This document shows, one piece after another, positions 1 through 10,139 of a stretch of 64,000 nucleotides of DNA; the first letter of the stretch is position 1; each line of letters begins with the position of its first letter. Both the position numbers and the translations under genes were made by a program. Below the pieces are notes generated by a model. It was not told the origin of the DNA, did not search any database, and saw nothing but the letters and a program-made list of their open reading frames with translations. The stretch is from NCBI GenBank assembly GCA_019054805.1, contig JAHQIY010000006.1, positions 2,790,001 to 2,854,000 of the forward strand, read 5' to 3'. The DNA comes from Brachionus manjavacas (lineage: Eukaryota; Rotifera; Eurotatoria; Ploima; Brachionidae).

Positions 1-808
1 TATCAGCAATGCCAGCTTAAGAAGCTTGAATCATTTACTATTTTAAAATTATTATAAATGGGCTCAGTTGAATCCTGATTGCTTAAAAGCTAATCGCCTA
101 TAAGCACCTAGTAAATATTTGCGCATTTAGAAAAAAACCAAATCATAAAATCAGATCAGGCATAAGTAATTAAATAACTAAAGAAATTATTTGTTGAATT
201 TAAAAAATACTTATTCAAGTAGGAGTTAAAAGCGTTAATTTATATCAATTATTATGAATTGATGTAAATTTTTAAGTTCAAAATCGCCCACAAGTTACAA
301 ATATTTTGACAAAATTCTAATTTTAAGTATTATTTAAAAAAACCAAAAAGCAATGCAAAAAGATGAAAAGTCAAATTTTTACTAATCAATTCTAGATCCT
401 TACCGAAACCCCATCAAGTTTAAGTAAAGAATTATCGTTCAATTTATTATCTTAAAACAAAATAGAAGAGCGACTTGAATACAAACAACTAGATGAATAA
501 ATCTATAAACGTAGATCGAATTCAAGAGATTTAAAATTATTTTTTTTCTATTCGCTTTTTTTTGTTGCATTCAAAATGTATAAGGTTAAATAATTTTATC
601 TTATCTAATAAAATTACTAAAATTGAATTCAGAAAATTCCAAATAACTGATTGCCATGAATCGTTCAGATTGTAAACATTTTGATATAAAAAGCTGATAA
701 ATAGATTGCTTCTGTTTACTCTTTTTTTAGACTAATAAAACCCCTTAGTATGTTTAAATTAACTTTAATCTATATGCTAATTCTTATCATTTACCTTTAG
801 AATAGATA
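1..808. other. AT-rich non-coding stretch upstream of the PDZ gene
   Basis: No coding stretch or RNA gene can be supported here. The last bases (791-800) look like a splice acceptor (pyrimidine run ending in TTTAG) nine bases before the PDZ gene start codon, so a 5' untranslated exon or a trans-splice site may lie within or before this stretch. Confidence 0.5.
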
Positions 809-2001
809 ATGCTGGAGAAGGTGCACATTCGAAGAGAATCTAAAGAAATACCATTCGGTTTCAAGATTCAGGGTACTTTTAAACAAATAACCAGAGGATT
901 TAGTTAATTTTTTTTCAAAGGTGGTTCGGAATTTTCGATACCACTCTCGGTGCTTCAAGTAACACCAGAAAGCGTCGCGGAAAAATGTGGATTGCGCTCT
1001 GGTGATGCTATTTTAGAAATAAATGGCATACAGACAGTCCAAATGGAGCATAACCAAGCCAAAAAAGAAATAATAAAGTGTGGTAATGACTTTTTTCTAA
1101 CAGTACAACGAAATGCTGTAGATACTGTAAAGCCACAGCATACACCATTGTCTCAACTTAAGTCCAATCCTCCAGTAAATTTGAACAATTTGGCACCACC
1201 GCCTCTAGCAGCCAAAACTGATTTGACTGCCAATAAAACCGAAATGATTAATATTGGCACAAGTCACAATCGAGCACCTATGCCATTCAATAAAGCTGTC
1301 GGAAATGGAATAGACTACAAATCAGCTAAGCCCGCAAATTGGAAGCCTGGCGATTATACAAAATGGGCACCTGAAACCCCTCAGCAAAATGAACCTCGTA
1401 ATGAATCAATAGGCGTAAAATAAATTTTATTTATTTTTTTATATTTAGCTACAGTAACTGCAGTTTTTCATAAACAGTACAATACGCCTATAGGTATGTA
1501 CTCGGATTCGAATGTTTTTCAAGAATTTCAGAATCAAACCAAAGGCATTTTGCCTGAAATTGCTAACAAAAATCCCGTACCAAAAGGTCCATCGACAGTG
1601 TCATCTTTTGCCAGTCAAGATTACCATCCACAAGCTTCAAGTAATCCACCGGTTGGAACTAACTCGCTATCAATGAAAATGTTGAACCAAGGAATTAATG
1701 AAGCTCAGACCAACAATGGTAAAAAAATAAATATAAAATTTAATTAAGGACTTAAGGTTTATTTTCTTTAATAGGTCAGCCTCCATCGATTTTTGATCTT
1801 AAAAGAGGAAATCCCACAGGCGCAACTGTGCCAAGAGGATTTAAAAGTGTTCAAGCACCAGTAAATTTTTAGTCTAAAAATAACCTAAAATTTTTACCTC
1901 GGATTGTTTAGGCTGTTCTGCCTTCAGAGCAAAGACACGCACCAATGCGTGTTGAATATCAAGCTCAGCATGTAAAGCAGAATTGGATTGAGCCCAAGTA
2001 A
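809..2001 (+). CDS. ALP/Enigma-family PDZ + ZM-motif protein (PDLIM/Zasp-like), no LIM domain
   Basis: Five exons fit in phase: 809-872, 921-1397, 1449-1718, 1775-1860 and 1912-2001, encoding about 328 aa. Residues 1-85 form a PDZ domain: the early strand contains IPFGFKIQGG (carboxylate-loop position), followed by SVAEKCGLRSGDAILEING and a GNDFFLTVQR end. Residues about 180-205 read TAVFHKQYNTPIGMYSDSN, the ZM motif of Zasp/Cypher and ALP proteins, which bind alpha-actinin at muscle Z-discs and adhesion sites. The rest is low-complexity Pro/Asn/Gln-rich. Family members usually end in one or more LIM domains; here the frame stops at 1999-2001 with none, like short Zasp or ALP-type isoforms. 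Further 3' exons cannot be excluded because a GT at the stop (AAGTAA) could act as a donor. Introns are 48-56 nt. The exon 2 donor at 1398 was chosen because it alone keeps phase with the ZM exon. Confidence 0.85.
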
Positions 2002-2194
2002 ATTTTAAAGGAATTTATTTTAAGCCATAATTTTTTCTTTAAGGTTGAACTAAGAATTTGTAAATTTTATTTGAGCAAAATGATTTAATTAATGGACTTT
2101 GCGCTCTAATTGCCTTAAAAATTTTAGCTTTATTACTTTTAATTTAATTTTCTTTTTTTTTTAAATAAATAGATAACTTTGAAATGCTTTGAAA

Positions 2195-2928
2195 ATGAAT
2201 TTTGAAATTTCATTCGCTTTTTTTTGCCACTATTTAATCTATGTTAAAAGTGAAGACTATTATAACAATGAAGAAATAGATGAAAAAAATATTGATTATT
2301 TTGATGGTTCTGTGACTAAACAAGCTACTTCGACTGATAAGTTTTTATTCAATATAAGCAAAGATGTTATGGAGAGAATTTTGTCGAGACAAATTTTGAG
2401 TTATCAAGATAAAAAAAGTATTTTTTTAATATGTTTTTAGCTTTGGATTTTAATTTTGTGTATTTTCGAGACGAGTGTCTATTGCCGCGAAAAATTGGCA
2501 ACATTCATTTGAGAAAAAGATTAGAATATACTAAAAAATGGTACTATAACCACAATTTTAGAAAATGCATTGAGTTTTATTACACTGGATACAATGGAAA
2601 TGCAAATAATTTTAAAACTTGCTATGATTGTTTGAATAGATGTTTTATGGTAAATATTTCTCAATAAAATTAAATGAATTTAATTAAAAAAAATTTTATC
2701 AAGTCTTTCAAGCCGATTAGATATAAATCAAAAAATCCTTTCAATAAACATGGATTATATTTCATGAATTTGATGAAAAATAACTCCAAATCAAATAAAA
2801 TTATCAATCATCAGTCAGTTTCTATTCCAAGATTTTCTAATGGCAACGAAATTCTAGATAAAAACGAAACAAAGCTAGTTGATTCAATTAATTATTTTAA
2901 AAATGCTCATTGTATTTCATTAAACTAA
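2195..2928 (+). CDS. Secreted single-Kunitz-domain protein lacking the 14-38 disulfide
   Basis: Three exons fit: 2195-2417, about 2471-2649 and 2704-2928, giving roughly 208 aa. An in-frame ATG at 2189 would add two residues. The N-terminus (MNFEISFAFFCHYLIYVKS) looks like a signal peptide and is followed by an acidic linker. Exon 2 is a Kunitz/BPTI domain: a first Cys in DECLLP, then WYYNHNFRKC, FYYTGYNGNANNF and YDCLNRC. In BPTI numbering Cys5, 30, 51 and 55 are present, but positions 14 and 38 are Ile and Tyr, so the disulfide clamping the inhibitory loop is gone; one extra Cys (FKTC) is present. Exon 3 adds a basic, Asn-rich tail. The first acceptor is ambiguous: 2440 gives a 23-nt intron, 2470 a 53-nt one, both in phase; the latter matches the local intron size. 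Protease inhibition is the family role but is doubtful here. Confidence 0.72.
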
Positions 2929-4279
2929 AAATTGAACAAAATTGGTATTCTGAAATTGATTAATTTAAAATTTTGTCTAAATTATTTATTTTTAAATGCA
3001 GCAGTTGCACTTATCCAAAGTTTGAATTAAAATTTATTCGATTTACAAAAAATTAATTATTTTTTCTAATTTCAAAACACTATTCTAAAAAAATCTATCA
3101 TTATTATATTAGAAAAATTGGAAATCTGAAATCGAACACTGATTTTTCATTTTTATTAAAAACAAATACGATAATTGAATTTTCCGTCAAAAAATTCCGC
3201 AAAATACTTTAGATTTAGAATGCTTAACTTAATTTCGTTTTTTTTTTAAATAAAGCTTTTATTTTTTATTAACAGTTTTTTTATGTATTTAAATAAAATT
3301 TGATAACAGTGGAATATATTAACTCAGCGACGGTGAATATTTTAAAAAATATTATGATAAGAACAGAAGTGCCTATGGAGTCATTCCTTGACTCTTTGCG
3401 TAATAAGTATGAATATAGATTGGTTTGGTTGAGATTAAATTATTTGTTATGGTGGCAACAGAGTTCTAACCTGGAATTTAAGGAAGACATAATTGAGATA
3501 CCGTGTAAATAGCTACCATAGAACTCATTCTCCAAGTTTCTTAGAGTAGCTAATAATTATTATTTTTATTATTTTTCAGACGATTGCAGAAACTCTTGAT
3601 ATCTGCATTGATTAGTTTATATACCGTTATCTCCTGCGAGATCTTTTAAATTTGATTCTTATAATTCGGCATGACCAAAGAGAAGACTGATGGACAAAAC
3701 CTCGAGAGGCATGTTCGTTTTGATTTTTTTATAAAATCTAAATAAAAAGGAAAATTTTAAACAATTAAAAAAATTAGCTTTTTGAAATTAATAATAAAGT
3801 TAAAAAATAATTAAAATAATTTAATAATAAATATTTTAATATTATTTCTAATATTATATTTTAATAGTAATAATTAATTATAAATTAATTATTATTATTG
3901 ATTGCGTGGTATAACTTTTGATTCTTAGATTTTACTGCACGCATAAGCGACCAACGACCCCATGTTAAATTCTTGAGTTACGTGCATAAAAATGCACTTT
4001 TTCATGTTCTTCATGGTGCGGGGTTAAAAATGAGCATAAATAATATCTATCCATAAATCCAGTAAAAATCTTCACTAATTTAGTAAAAACTAATAAACAA
4101 TTAACTAATTCAGTTTATAATATTTATTTCAGAAAAAGAACACAAAAAATAAAAAAATATAACAAAAAAAGTTGAAAAAACACTAATTCAATTAAATCGT
4201 AACTTTATTTTAATTTTATCACTAATTAAGTAAAAAAAAAATCCATAAAAAATAATTAAAAAATTACCAATTTTTTTTT
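2929..4279. other. AT-rich stretch without a recognisable gene
   Basis: Several short open stretches exist, for example 3300-3512, but they lack a start, splice context or family resemblance. Slightly less AT-rich patches near 3500-3720 and 3900-4030 could be old transposon debris, which I cannot assign. Confidence 0.4.
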
Positions 4280-5200
4280 TGTACAGCCATTTGAACAATA
4301 GAAACATCTTTTTTTTGGTAAATAGTAAAATCGTCCCATTTTTTTTTCATCCCCAAAAAGTTATCCCGAACCAATTTTATAATCAAACTATGGATTTTTG
4401 TTGCCAACATGAACAACTTTGCATTTTTCTTTATTTAATTGAGTCGACGATTCTTTTGACCATTAATACACTTTATCGATATCTGATTGTAGGTTATAAA
4501 TCGAGTTCAAGTTATCAATTGCTGATAAGATCTTCGTGTCATCAGCAAAAGCTTAACAACTGTTTTGGACAATACTCAATATATCGTTTTTATAAGAACC
4601 TAGCACTGAACCTTGGAACTCCACTTTTGACCTTTATCCTATTTGAGCTGGTATCCCCTATTAATACTCTTTGTGAACGTTCCTTTATCCAATTTATTAG
4701 TCCTTCACTAAATCCAAAAAATTTGAATTTATACAGAAGCTTCCTATGAGAGACTTTATCGAAAGCTTTTGCAAAATTTTTGTAAATGATGTCAACCGGT
4801 AAACCATTTGATATCGCTTCAGAAATAAAATCCATGGTTTTCAATTAATTGGTGAGACATGACTATTTTGGTAAGAAACTGTGCTGTGATGTGGATATTT
4901 AATTATATATATTGGTTCTTTAATTATGGACTCCAAGACTTTGCATACAATACAAGTTAACGATACTGGACGGTAATTTTGTGGAGAAAGTTTAGAATCT
5001 CTCTTATTTAACGGTGTTACATTTGCTTGCCAAATTTCTGGTAGCTCTCCTAAAATTAGCGAATTTCAGAAAAGAATTGAAAGAGGAAGTTCAAAAGATT
5101 TAGCAAAATTTTTGAGTACAATTCCATGAATCCTGTCGGGTCGGATAGTCTTATCCGGGTCTTACTTTGACAAGTTCTCACTAACCTTTTTACATTTATA
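4280..5200 (-). mobile_element. Degraded CR1-like non-LTR retrotransposon (reverse transcriptase part)
   Basis: Read on the minus strand from about 5200 down, pieces of a non-LTR reverse transcriptase appear in order. First comes a pre-finger segment ending LPEIWQANVTPLNK, then NYRPVSLTCIVCKVLES. Next is the catalytic block with FAKAFDKVSHRKLL (4840-4750) and the SGVP step, and finally FADDTKILSAIDNLNS near 4560-4490, which carries the paired aspartates. Stops and frame changes separate the pieces, so it is a dead copy. The lower-coordinate end fades into AT-rich sequence without a clear 3' tail. Confidence 0.8.
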
Positions 5201-5429
5201 AGTTGCTCAGCAGACCGGTCACGGTACAATATATTTTTTTTTAAGACTTTATTTGTTTATTACAATTGAATTTTGGTTAATCATTTTTTATTTTTGCTTG
5301 TCAAAAAAAGGTCACAAAAATAAAAAGAAATTTTCTTCATATATTTTAAAAAGTTTTTAAAGATTTTTATTTTTTATTTTTCAAAATTTTACGATTTTTT
5401 CGATCATCTTCAGCCAGAAATTGATCAGT

Positions 5430-6010
5430 ATGGAAGTTCCTGCCGAGTGGAAAATAGCTAATATGTCGCCAATTCATAAAAAAGGTATTAGAACAATGTC
5501 AAGTTACTATCACCCGATCTCATTGATTTCTGTCCCATGCAAAGTTTTGGAGTCCCTAATTAAGGACTAGATGGTATTGCATATCGAGAAAAAAAATTTC
5601 ATCACGGATAAACAGCACGGCTTCATGGCTCACAAAGCTTGCGTTACCAATCTTCTAGAAACGATGGACTTTTTGGCGAACTCTATGTCTCTAAGGCAAC
5701 CAGCGGATGTCATATACCTGGACTTTGAGAAAGCATTCGATAAAGTGTCACACAAACTGCTACTCAATAAACTAGCAGAATTAATAATCAAGTGGATAAA
5801 TTCTTTCCTTAGCAATCGTTAGCAGAGAGTCGTGATCGATGATGTGGTATCAGATTGGGTACAGGTCACTAGCGGTGTTCCTCAAGGATCAATGCTTGAT
5901 CCTCTCCTTTCATCATTTTCATTAATGACATGCAGGAAGTTTGTAACTCACTTTGTAAGCTGTATGCTGGAGAAAGCAAGCTGGAGAAAGCAAGTTGGCG
6001 AAAGTATTCA
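5430..6010 (+). mobile_element. Degraded CR1-like LINE fragment (reverse transcriptase core)
   Basis: One plus-strand frame gives VPAEWKIANMSPIHKKG, YHPISLISVPCKVLESL, a stop, and then KQHGFMAHKACVTNLLE, DVIYLDFEKAFDKVSHKLLL, another stop, and WVQVTSGVPQGSMLDP. After that the frame shifts (FIIFINDMQEVCNS). These are reverse transcriptase blocks 1 to 4 of a CR1-like element, cut off before the YADD block. It lies head-to-head with the minus-strand fragment at 4280-5200; the two differ in sequence, so they are separate insertions rather than one folded copy. Confidence 0.82.
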
Positions 6011-6014
6011 ATAA

Positions 6015-6549
6015 GTTATTTATAGAATATGTAAAATTAGTTATTTAAAAATATGTTAAAAAAAAGTCTATTAAAAAAGGTTAATTAAAAAAATGGGTTT
6101 GTCATTTTCTTTTCGAGATTATGTCCATTTCCCAAAAAGATAATTCATGTTAAAAAGAACAAAATTAATATATTTTGAAACTGCCGTTTTTAAATTAACT
6201 TGAAAATTTTCAGAATTTGAATTTTAAAAATAAATAAAATTAAAGTCCCATTAATTAAAACAAACTGAAAAAATTATAGAAGAAGTTTAAAGTGACATAT
6301 AAAAAATAAAATTTAAATAAATTTTTTTTGAATAAATTTTTGTGATTTAAATAAAGGATTAGGATTCTTTTATACCGATAATTAAAAATACTGACTGATT
6401 TAATAACTTTTTCTTATTTAAAATATTCACAGGTTTGAATATTAAATTTTATACGCATTTAAAAATCATACATTTTAATTAAAAAAGTAAGGTGATTGTT
6501 TTTTTTAAATCATTTTATTTAAGAAAATTTGAATTTTGGATTTTAAAAA
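6015..6549. other. AT-rich stretch, nothing recognised
   Basis: Very low complexity A/T sequence with poly-A and poly-T runs; no coding or RNA signal is visible. Confidence 0.45.
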
Positions 6550-7061
6550 ATGTCAAGTAAATTATCAGTTTGTGAATATACGGCCATTATAGACTTCAAT
6601 TTATTTTATCTAACACTTTTAGGTAAGATTTATTATCCTATATTTTCTTACGTACTGTTTTAATATTCTTACTTAAAGCATTGACAATGACTTTTTATAT
6701 TAAAGAAATAGCTATTCAAAAAAATTTTGTAAAATTATGCAATTTTTCAGAAACAAGCATCTCGTCAAAATATACATTAGAAACAAGTGTCAATCAATCG
6801 ACACTTTTAATTACTGAAAATACAACATACATACCCATTACTTCTGAAATAACAACAGATGTTGAAATTACTACTGCAACTTCAGTTTCCTCAGATCTTC
6901 CACACAATTTCATTACAAGTTTATCAGATACAACTTTGGTAAATACTCAACAGCTAGACTCAAAAAGCATGCTTTTCATTACTACCAGTACTTCATTATT
7001 ATCGACATTGGCAGCTACAGCAGCGATATTAGGTTTAAATCTTATTTTTTTGAAAAGTTAA
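6550..7061 (+). CDS. Small Ser/Thr-rich protein with C-terminal hydrophobic segment
   Basis: The second exon (6679-7061) is a clear open frame. A first exon at 6550-6622 joins it in phase 1 through a 56-nt GTAAG...AAAG intron and gives 151 aa. The middle third is rich in Ser and Thr (many ITTxxEITT-like stretches), as in mucin-like stalks, and the last 25 residues are hydrophobic with a short basic end (LNLIFLKS), like a GPI-anchor signal or tail anchor. The N-terminal exon is only moderately hydrophobic, so a signal peptide is uncertain. No family is recognised. Exon 6550-6622 would equally fit in phase onto the cysteine-rich exon at 9505, so its partner is not settled. Confidence 0.42.
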
Positions 7062-7689
7062 AATAAATCTTCCCAGGGTATTTTAACAGTAGACCTATTT
7101 TTTTTACAAAATTGACAACAAAAAATCAAAAAAGTTTTCAAAACCTTTATAAAATTTTTATTCTAAAAATCATCATTATCTTCTTACCTTAGCGTTGTAA
7201 AATAATTATTTGTAATTCATGAACTGTGTAGGATACTTTTGAATCATTATCAGTCTTCTTATGCATTGGTCTTTTAAATAATTGACTCGATTCTAGTATT
7301 TTTATTTTTTTTAGAAAAAAAATTTTTTTTCATATTTTTGTTATGAACCGGTTCCAAAAGTGAACCGATTATGTTTTAAATCGATTTGCCATCCCAAATT
7401 GTGGCTTTCTTTTTTCTAAATAATAAAATCAAATTTCGAAGATTCGTGAATAACTTTACAGTCGAACCTCGATATAACGAATAAGTCAGGCGGATATTAT
7501 CCTACTCGTTATGTCGAAACTCATTGTATCGAAATCCCATTAAAAACGACAAAATGATTTTTTGTTTCTAAAATTTTATTTTGTTTTGTTAGGCAAAGTT
7601 TTTTAAAAAAGGGCGGTTTCGTCTGAATTGAATATATCATCGGCAGCATTATTTTTTTATCAAATCAAGTAAAACGTTCGAAATCTAAT

Positions 7690-7925
7690 TCTGAACGCTA
7701 GCTTGAACAACTCATCCAGCTTCACCAATAGTGGTTTTCAATGAAATGCCATTTCTCTCTTTAAATTTGAAAAGCCACCCATTACTTGCTTTAATTCGAT
7801 ATGACCCATTATGGTCGCACATTTTGATGCTTGGAGCTGAATATCATTGCCACTCAGTGTCACATTATTATTTTTGAACTTGTTCAAACCAAAACAAAAC
7901 TGATTTATCGACATCATCGTAACTA
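7690..7925 (-). pseudogene. pogo-family transposase fragment (CENP-B-type HTH)
   Basis: Minus-strand reading gives DDVDKSVLFWFEQVQK, then two stops and frame changes, and then the hallmark ASNGWLFKFKERNGIS, matching the second helix-turn-helix of CENP-B/Tigger/pogo transposases. Frame breaks and stops make it non-functional. Only the DNA-binding part is left. Confidence 0.8.
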
Positions 7926-8347
7926 GACAATCAATTTCTTTTTTTTTAGGACCGCATAAGTTTTTTAAAAAAACTTTTTTTCATAATGCTCTAAAACTTT
8001 TGCCTTTGAGAAAAGAATCGTTGATTTTGTCGATGTGCTAGTTCCATATTCTTTTGCGAGTGAAGTGGTAGTTACTTTTTGATTGCTATGTTTACTTATT
8101 ATTTCGGGTTTAGTCACAAGCGAGATACACTTACTTTTTTTTAGGAATATTTTTTGACATTTTTGAATAAAACTACTATTTTTTGATTTTGTAGTATTTT
8201 ATTTTTTAAAAATTAAAATAAATTTTAAAATTAAAAAAAAAAGGTTGTATCGACCGCTTGCGCAACTCCTTCAACCCTTTTTTAGTATTTATAACGTTTG
8301 AAAAAAAGAAGTGAAAAAAAAAAAAAAAACAAGAAAAAATAAAATTA

Positions 8348-9215
8348 TTAAAACGATAATTTGGGGTCAAGCTTGATAACAAGAAAGGTTGGATTTGCGT
8401 TTAAGGGAATCTCTGAGTTAAGTACTGTGAGCTTAAGTTTGTAGTTTTTGTGATAGTTTTTGCGTTGACCAGCGGTTGTGAATGTCGTGTAGCACGTTTT
8501 GAAGACGTTAATGGCAAAACCCCATCTTTTGCAAAAGTCAATTATTTTATCGATTGCTGGTTGAAGATTTTTTACGATCAGTTTGTTTGTGTTACACGTA
8601 ATCCAAATACAGAGATCATCTGCAAAAATGGCGACTTTGATTTGTTTCGGCAGACTATTTACAACGTTGCTAAAATATATAATAAAAAGCGTGGGGGAGA
8701 TGCAGCTACTTTGAGGTACTCCACACTTGATTGGTTTGGTGCTTGAAAGGTGATTATCAATACTTACCTGGAAGAATCTGTCTGTAAGGAAATCTGATAC
8801 CCATTTTGTCAGAGTTGGGCTAAAATTGAATTCGTTCAATCTTTTAAATATACCGGAATGAGATGCCGTATCAAAAGCCTTTTCGACATCAAAAAACACG
8901 GCACCTGTTAACAAACCCATGTTAAATCCGTCACAAATTGATTGGGTTTGTCTCAAAATTTGATCTTGGGTTGACTTCTTTTTCCTTATCAGTTTTTAAT
9001 TCTTTGTTATTTGAGATCAAATTTGGAATTAATTTTGATCCTTTCTGTGTTCTAAATTTGTTTATTTTTTTCCAAAAAGGCCTGCTTGAAAGTGGATTTT
9101 TCCCCATTTTCTGAATGAAATCAAACCAATTTTTATTCCAGAATTTTCATACTGAGATTTTTAACTCTGAGGTTAAGTGATTAAATCTTTTCCTAAGTAA
9201 TGGACAACGAGTTCT
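8348..9215 (-). mobile_element. LINE fragment inside the pogo element (reverse transcriptase)
   Basis: A 202-codon open frame (8956 down to 8348) is a non-LTR reverse transcriptase core: VFFDVEKAFDTASHSGIFKR, KCGVPQSSCISPTLFIIYF and VAIFADDLCIWIT with the catalytic aspartates. Upstream in element orientation, 9215-8978 is almost identical to 12901-13138, the region before the reverse transcriptase in the plus-strand LINE. The two parts are joined directly near 8956-8978, which skips the stretch that normally lies between them. This is therefore either an internally deleted copy or a chimera of two LINE families. No poly-A tail is evident at its 3' (low-coordinate) side. Confidence 0.8.
8978..9215 (-). 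repeat. 238-bp inverted copy of 12901-13138
   Basis: Reverse-complementing this stretch reproduces 12901-13138 with one substitution that I can see (A versus C in the GGAAT(A/C)AAAATTGG context). It lies in a LINE piece at both sites. Such closeness in neutral AT-rich sequence points to recent copying. Confidence 0.9.
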
Positions 9216-9504
9216 CTACAGTTCGTTATAAAGAGGTCTCGTTATATCGAAGTTCGACTGTAATTATTTTATAAAATTAGAGAGATTTATAAGTCGTTTC
9301 AGAAGGTGAATTAAGATTTTAAAAAAATGTTTCTATTTAAAGAACTTCGACTTTTCAAAAGTATCTGTAGAATAATTTTTTAAAATGCTTTATCAAAATT
9401 GCTCCTGTTCTATTTTTCTAAAATTGGCTTTTCCTTAAAAAATTTTCATTGAAAGTATTTTCTTGTACTTAAATTTGAAATCAGTGAAAAAAATTTTATT
9501 TAAG

Positions 9505-9808
9505 GTGGAGAAGTTGGTTCTCCTTGTACAAATTATACAGACTGTCTTGGTGGAGAAGTTGTTGGATTACTTGATATTTATCAAACAATGGCTTGTGTGA
9601 ATAATGTTTGCGAGTATTTTTGTAAAAGATTTTGAGTTAAAATGATATTTTTTTTTTGGTTTTTAGATGCAATAGTCCATATACTAGAGTTGTTTATAAA
9701 CCTAAATATCAATGTGCCATTCCGAATGGTAATCAAGTATGCCAAGAAGATATTCAATGTGTTGGAGTTTGTAGCGAGTCAGGAAATCAAAAAAAGTGTA
9801 CAGGATAA
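9505..9808 (+). CDS. Cysteine-rich secreted-type protein, 3' two exons (partial)
   Basis: Exons 9505-9613 and 9667-9808 join in phase 2 across a 53-nt GT...AG intron and end at TAA 9806-9808. The about 83 residues hold ten cysteines spaced as in small disulfide-knotted extracellular domains: SPCTNYTDCLGG, MACVNNVCECNS, YQCAIPNGNQVCQEDIQC and VGVCSESGNQKKC. The order loosely resembles EB-type or colipase/Dickkopf-like modules but no family is certain. The first exon here begins in phase 1 after an acceptor (TTTAAG), so an upstream exon with a start and signal peptide must exist; the interval before it is now occupied by the pogo/LINE insertion. Exon 6550-6622 fits by phase, and a weak candidate lies near 9320-9365. 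Confidence 0.6.
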
Positions 9809-10139
9809 AATTTGAATTTACAAAAAAGCAAAAATTTTTTCAATTTAAAATCTTGATTCTTAAATGAAACATTTATCAAAAATTTATTTTAAGAAAGTTA
9901 TTTTTTAAATAAAGACAATTAAAAGTGCTTTTAAATTTTTTTTGCATTGTACAAAATTGAAACTTAATGTCTGCTAAAAATTCAAGATTCAAAAATCAAG
10001 AACTAGTTTAATTATGCTTTGAAAATTCCATTCCAATAGCCTGAAAAACCGGAAATATAAAAGCTTTTAAGCGAAAAAGTAAAACTCTTTACATCATTTG
10101 TGTCTTGAAAAGAAAATGTTTTAATTAATCATTTAAGGA

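Larger units (their letters stand above)
7459..9260 (-). mobile_element. pogo/Tigger-like DNA transposon remnant with nested LINE
   Basis: The ends are 22-bp inverted repeats with one mismatch (7459-7480 and 9239-9260), starting CAGTCGAAC, and they are flanked on both sides by TA, the target duplication of the Tc1/mariner/pogo group. CAGT-starting ends are typical of pogo/Tigger elements. The left part, read on the minus strand, contains remains of a CENP-B-type DNA-binding domain of a pogo transposase (7690-7925). The right part has been taken over by a minus-strand LINE (8348-9215), leaving only about 45 bp of the right end. No catalytic DDE domain is recognisable, so the element is dead. 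It lies upstream of the cysteine-rich gene at 9505, possibly within one of its introns. Confidence 0.85.

Noticed and set aside
2418-2440. A 23-nt intron in the Kunitz gene
   Set aside because: Phase would fit, but the alternative acceptor at 2470 gives 53 nt, in line with nearly all other introns here; 23 nt would be extraordinary and needs transcript proof.
3300-3512. 70-codon frame with a Trp-rich stretch
   Set aside because: No ATG at its start, no splice partner and no recognised similarity; kept only as unexplained sequence.
4279-4749. 156-codon plus-strand open frame
   Set aside because: It is antisense to clear reverse transcriptase motifs on the minus strand and has no domain of its own.
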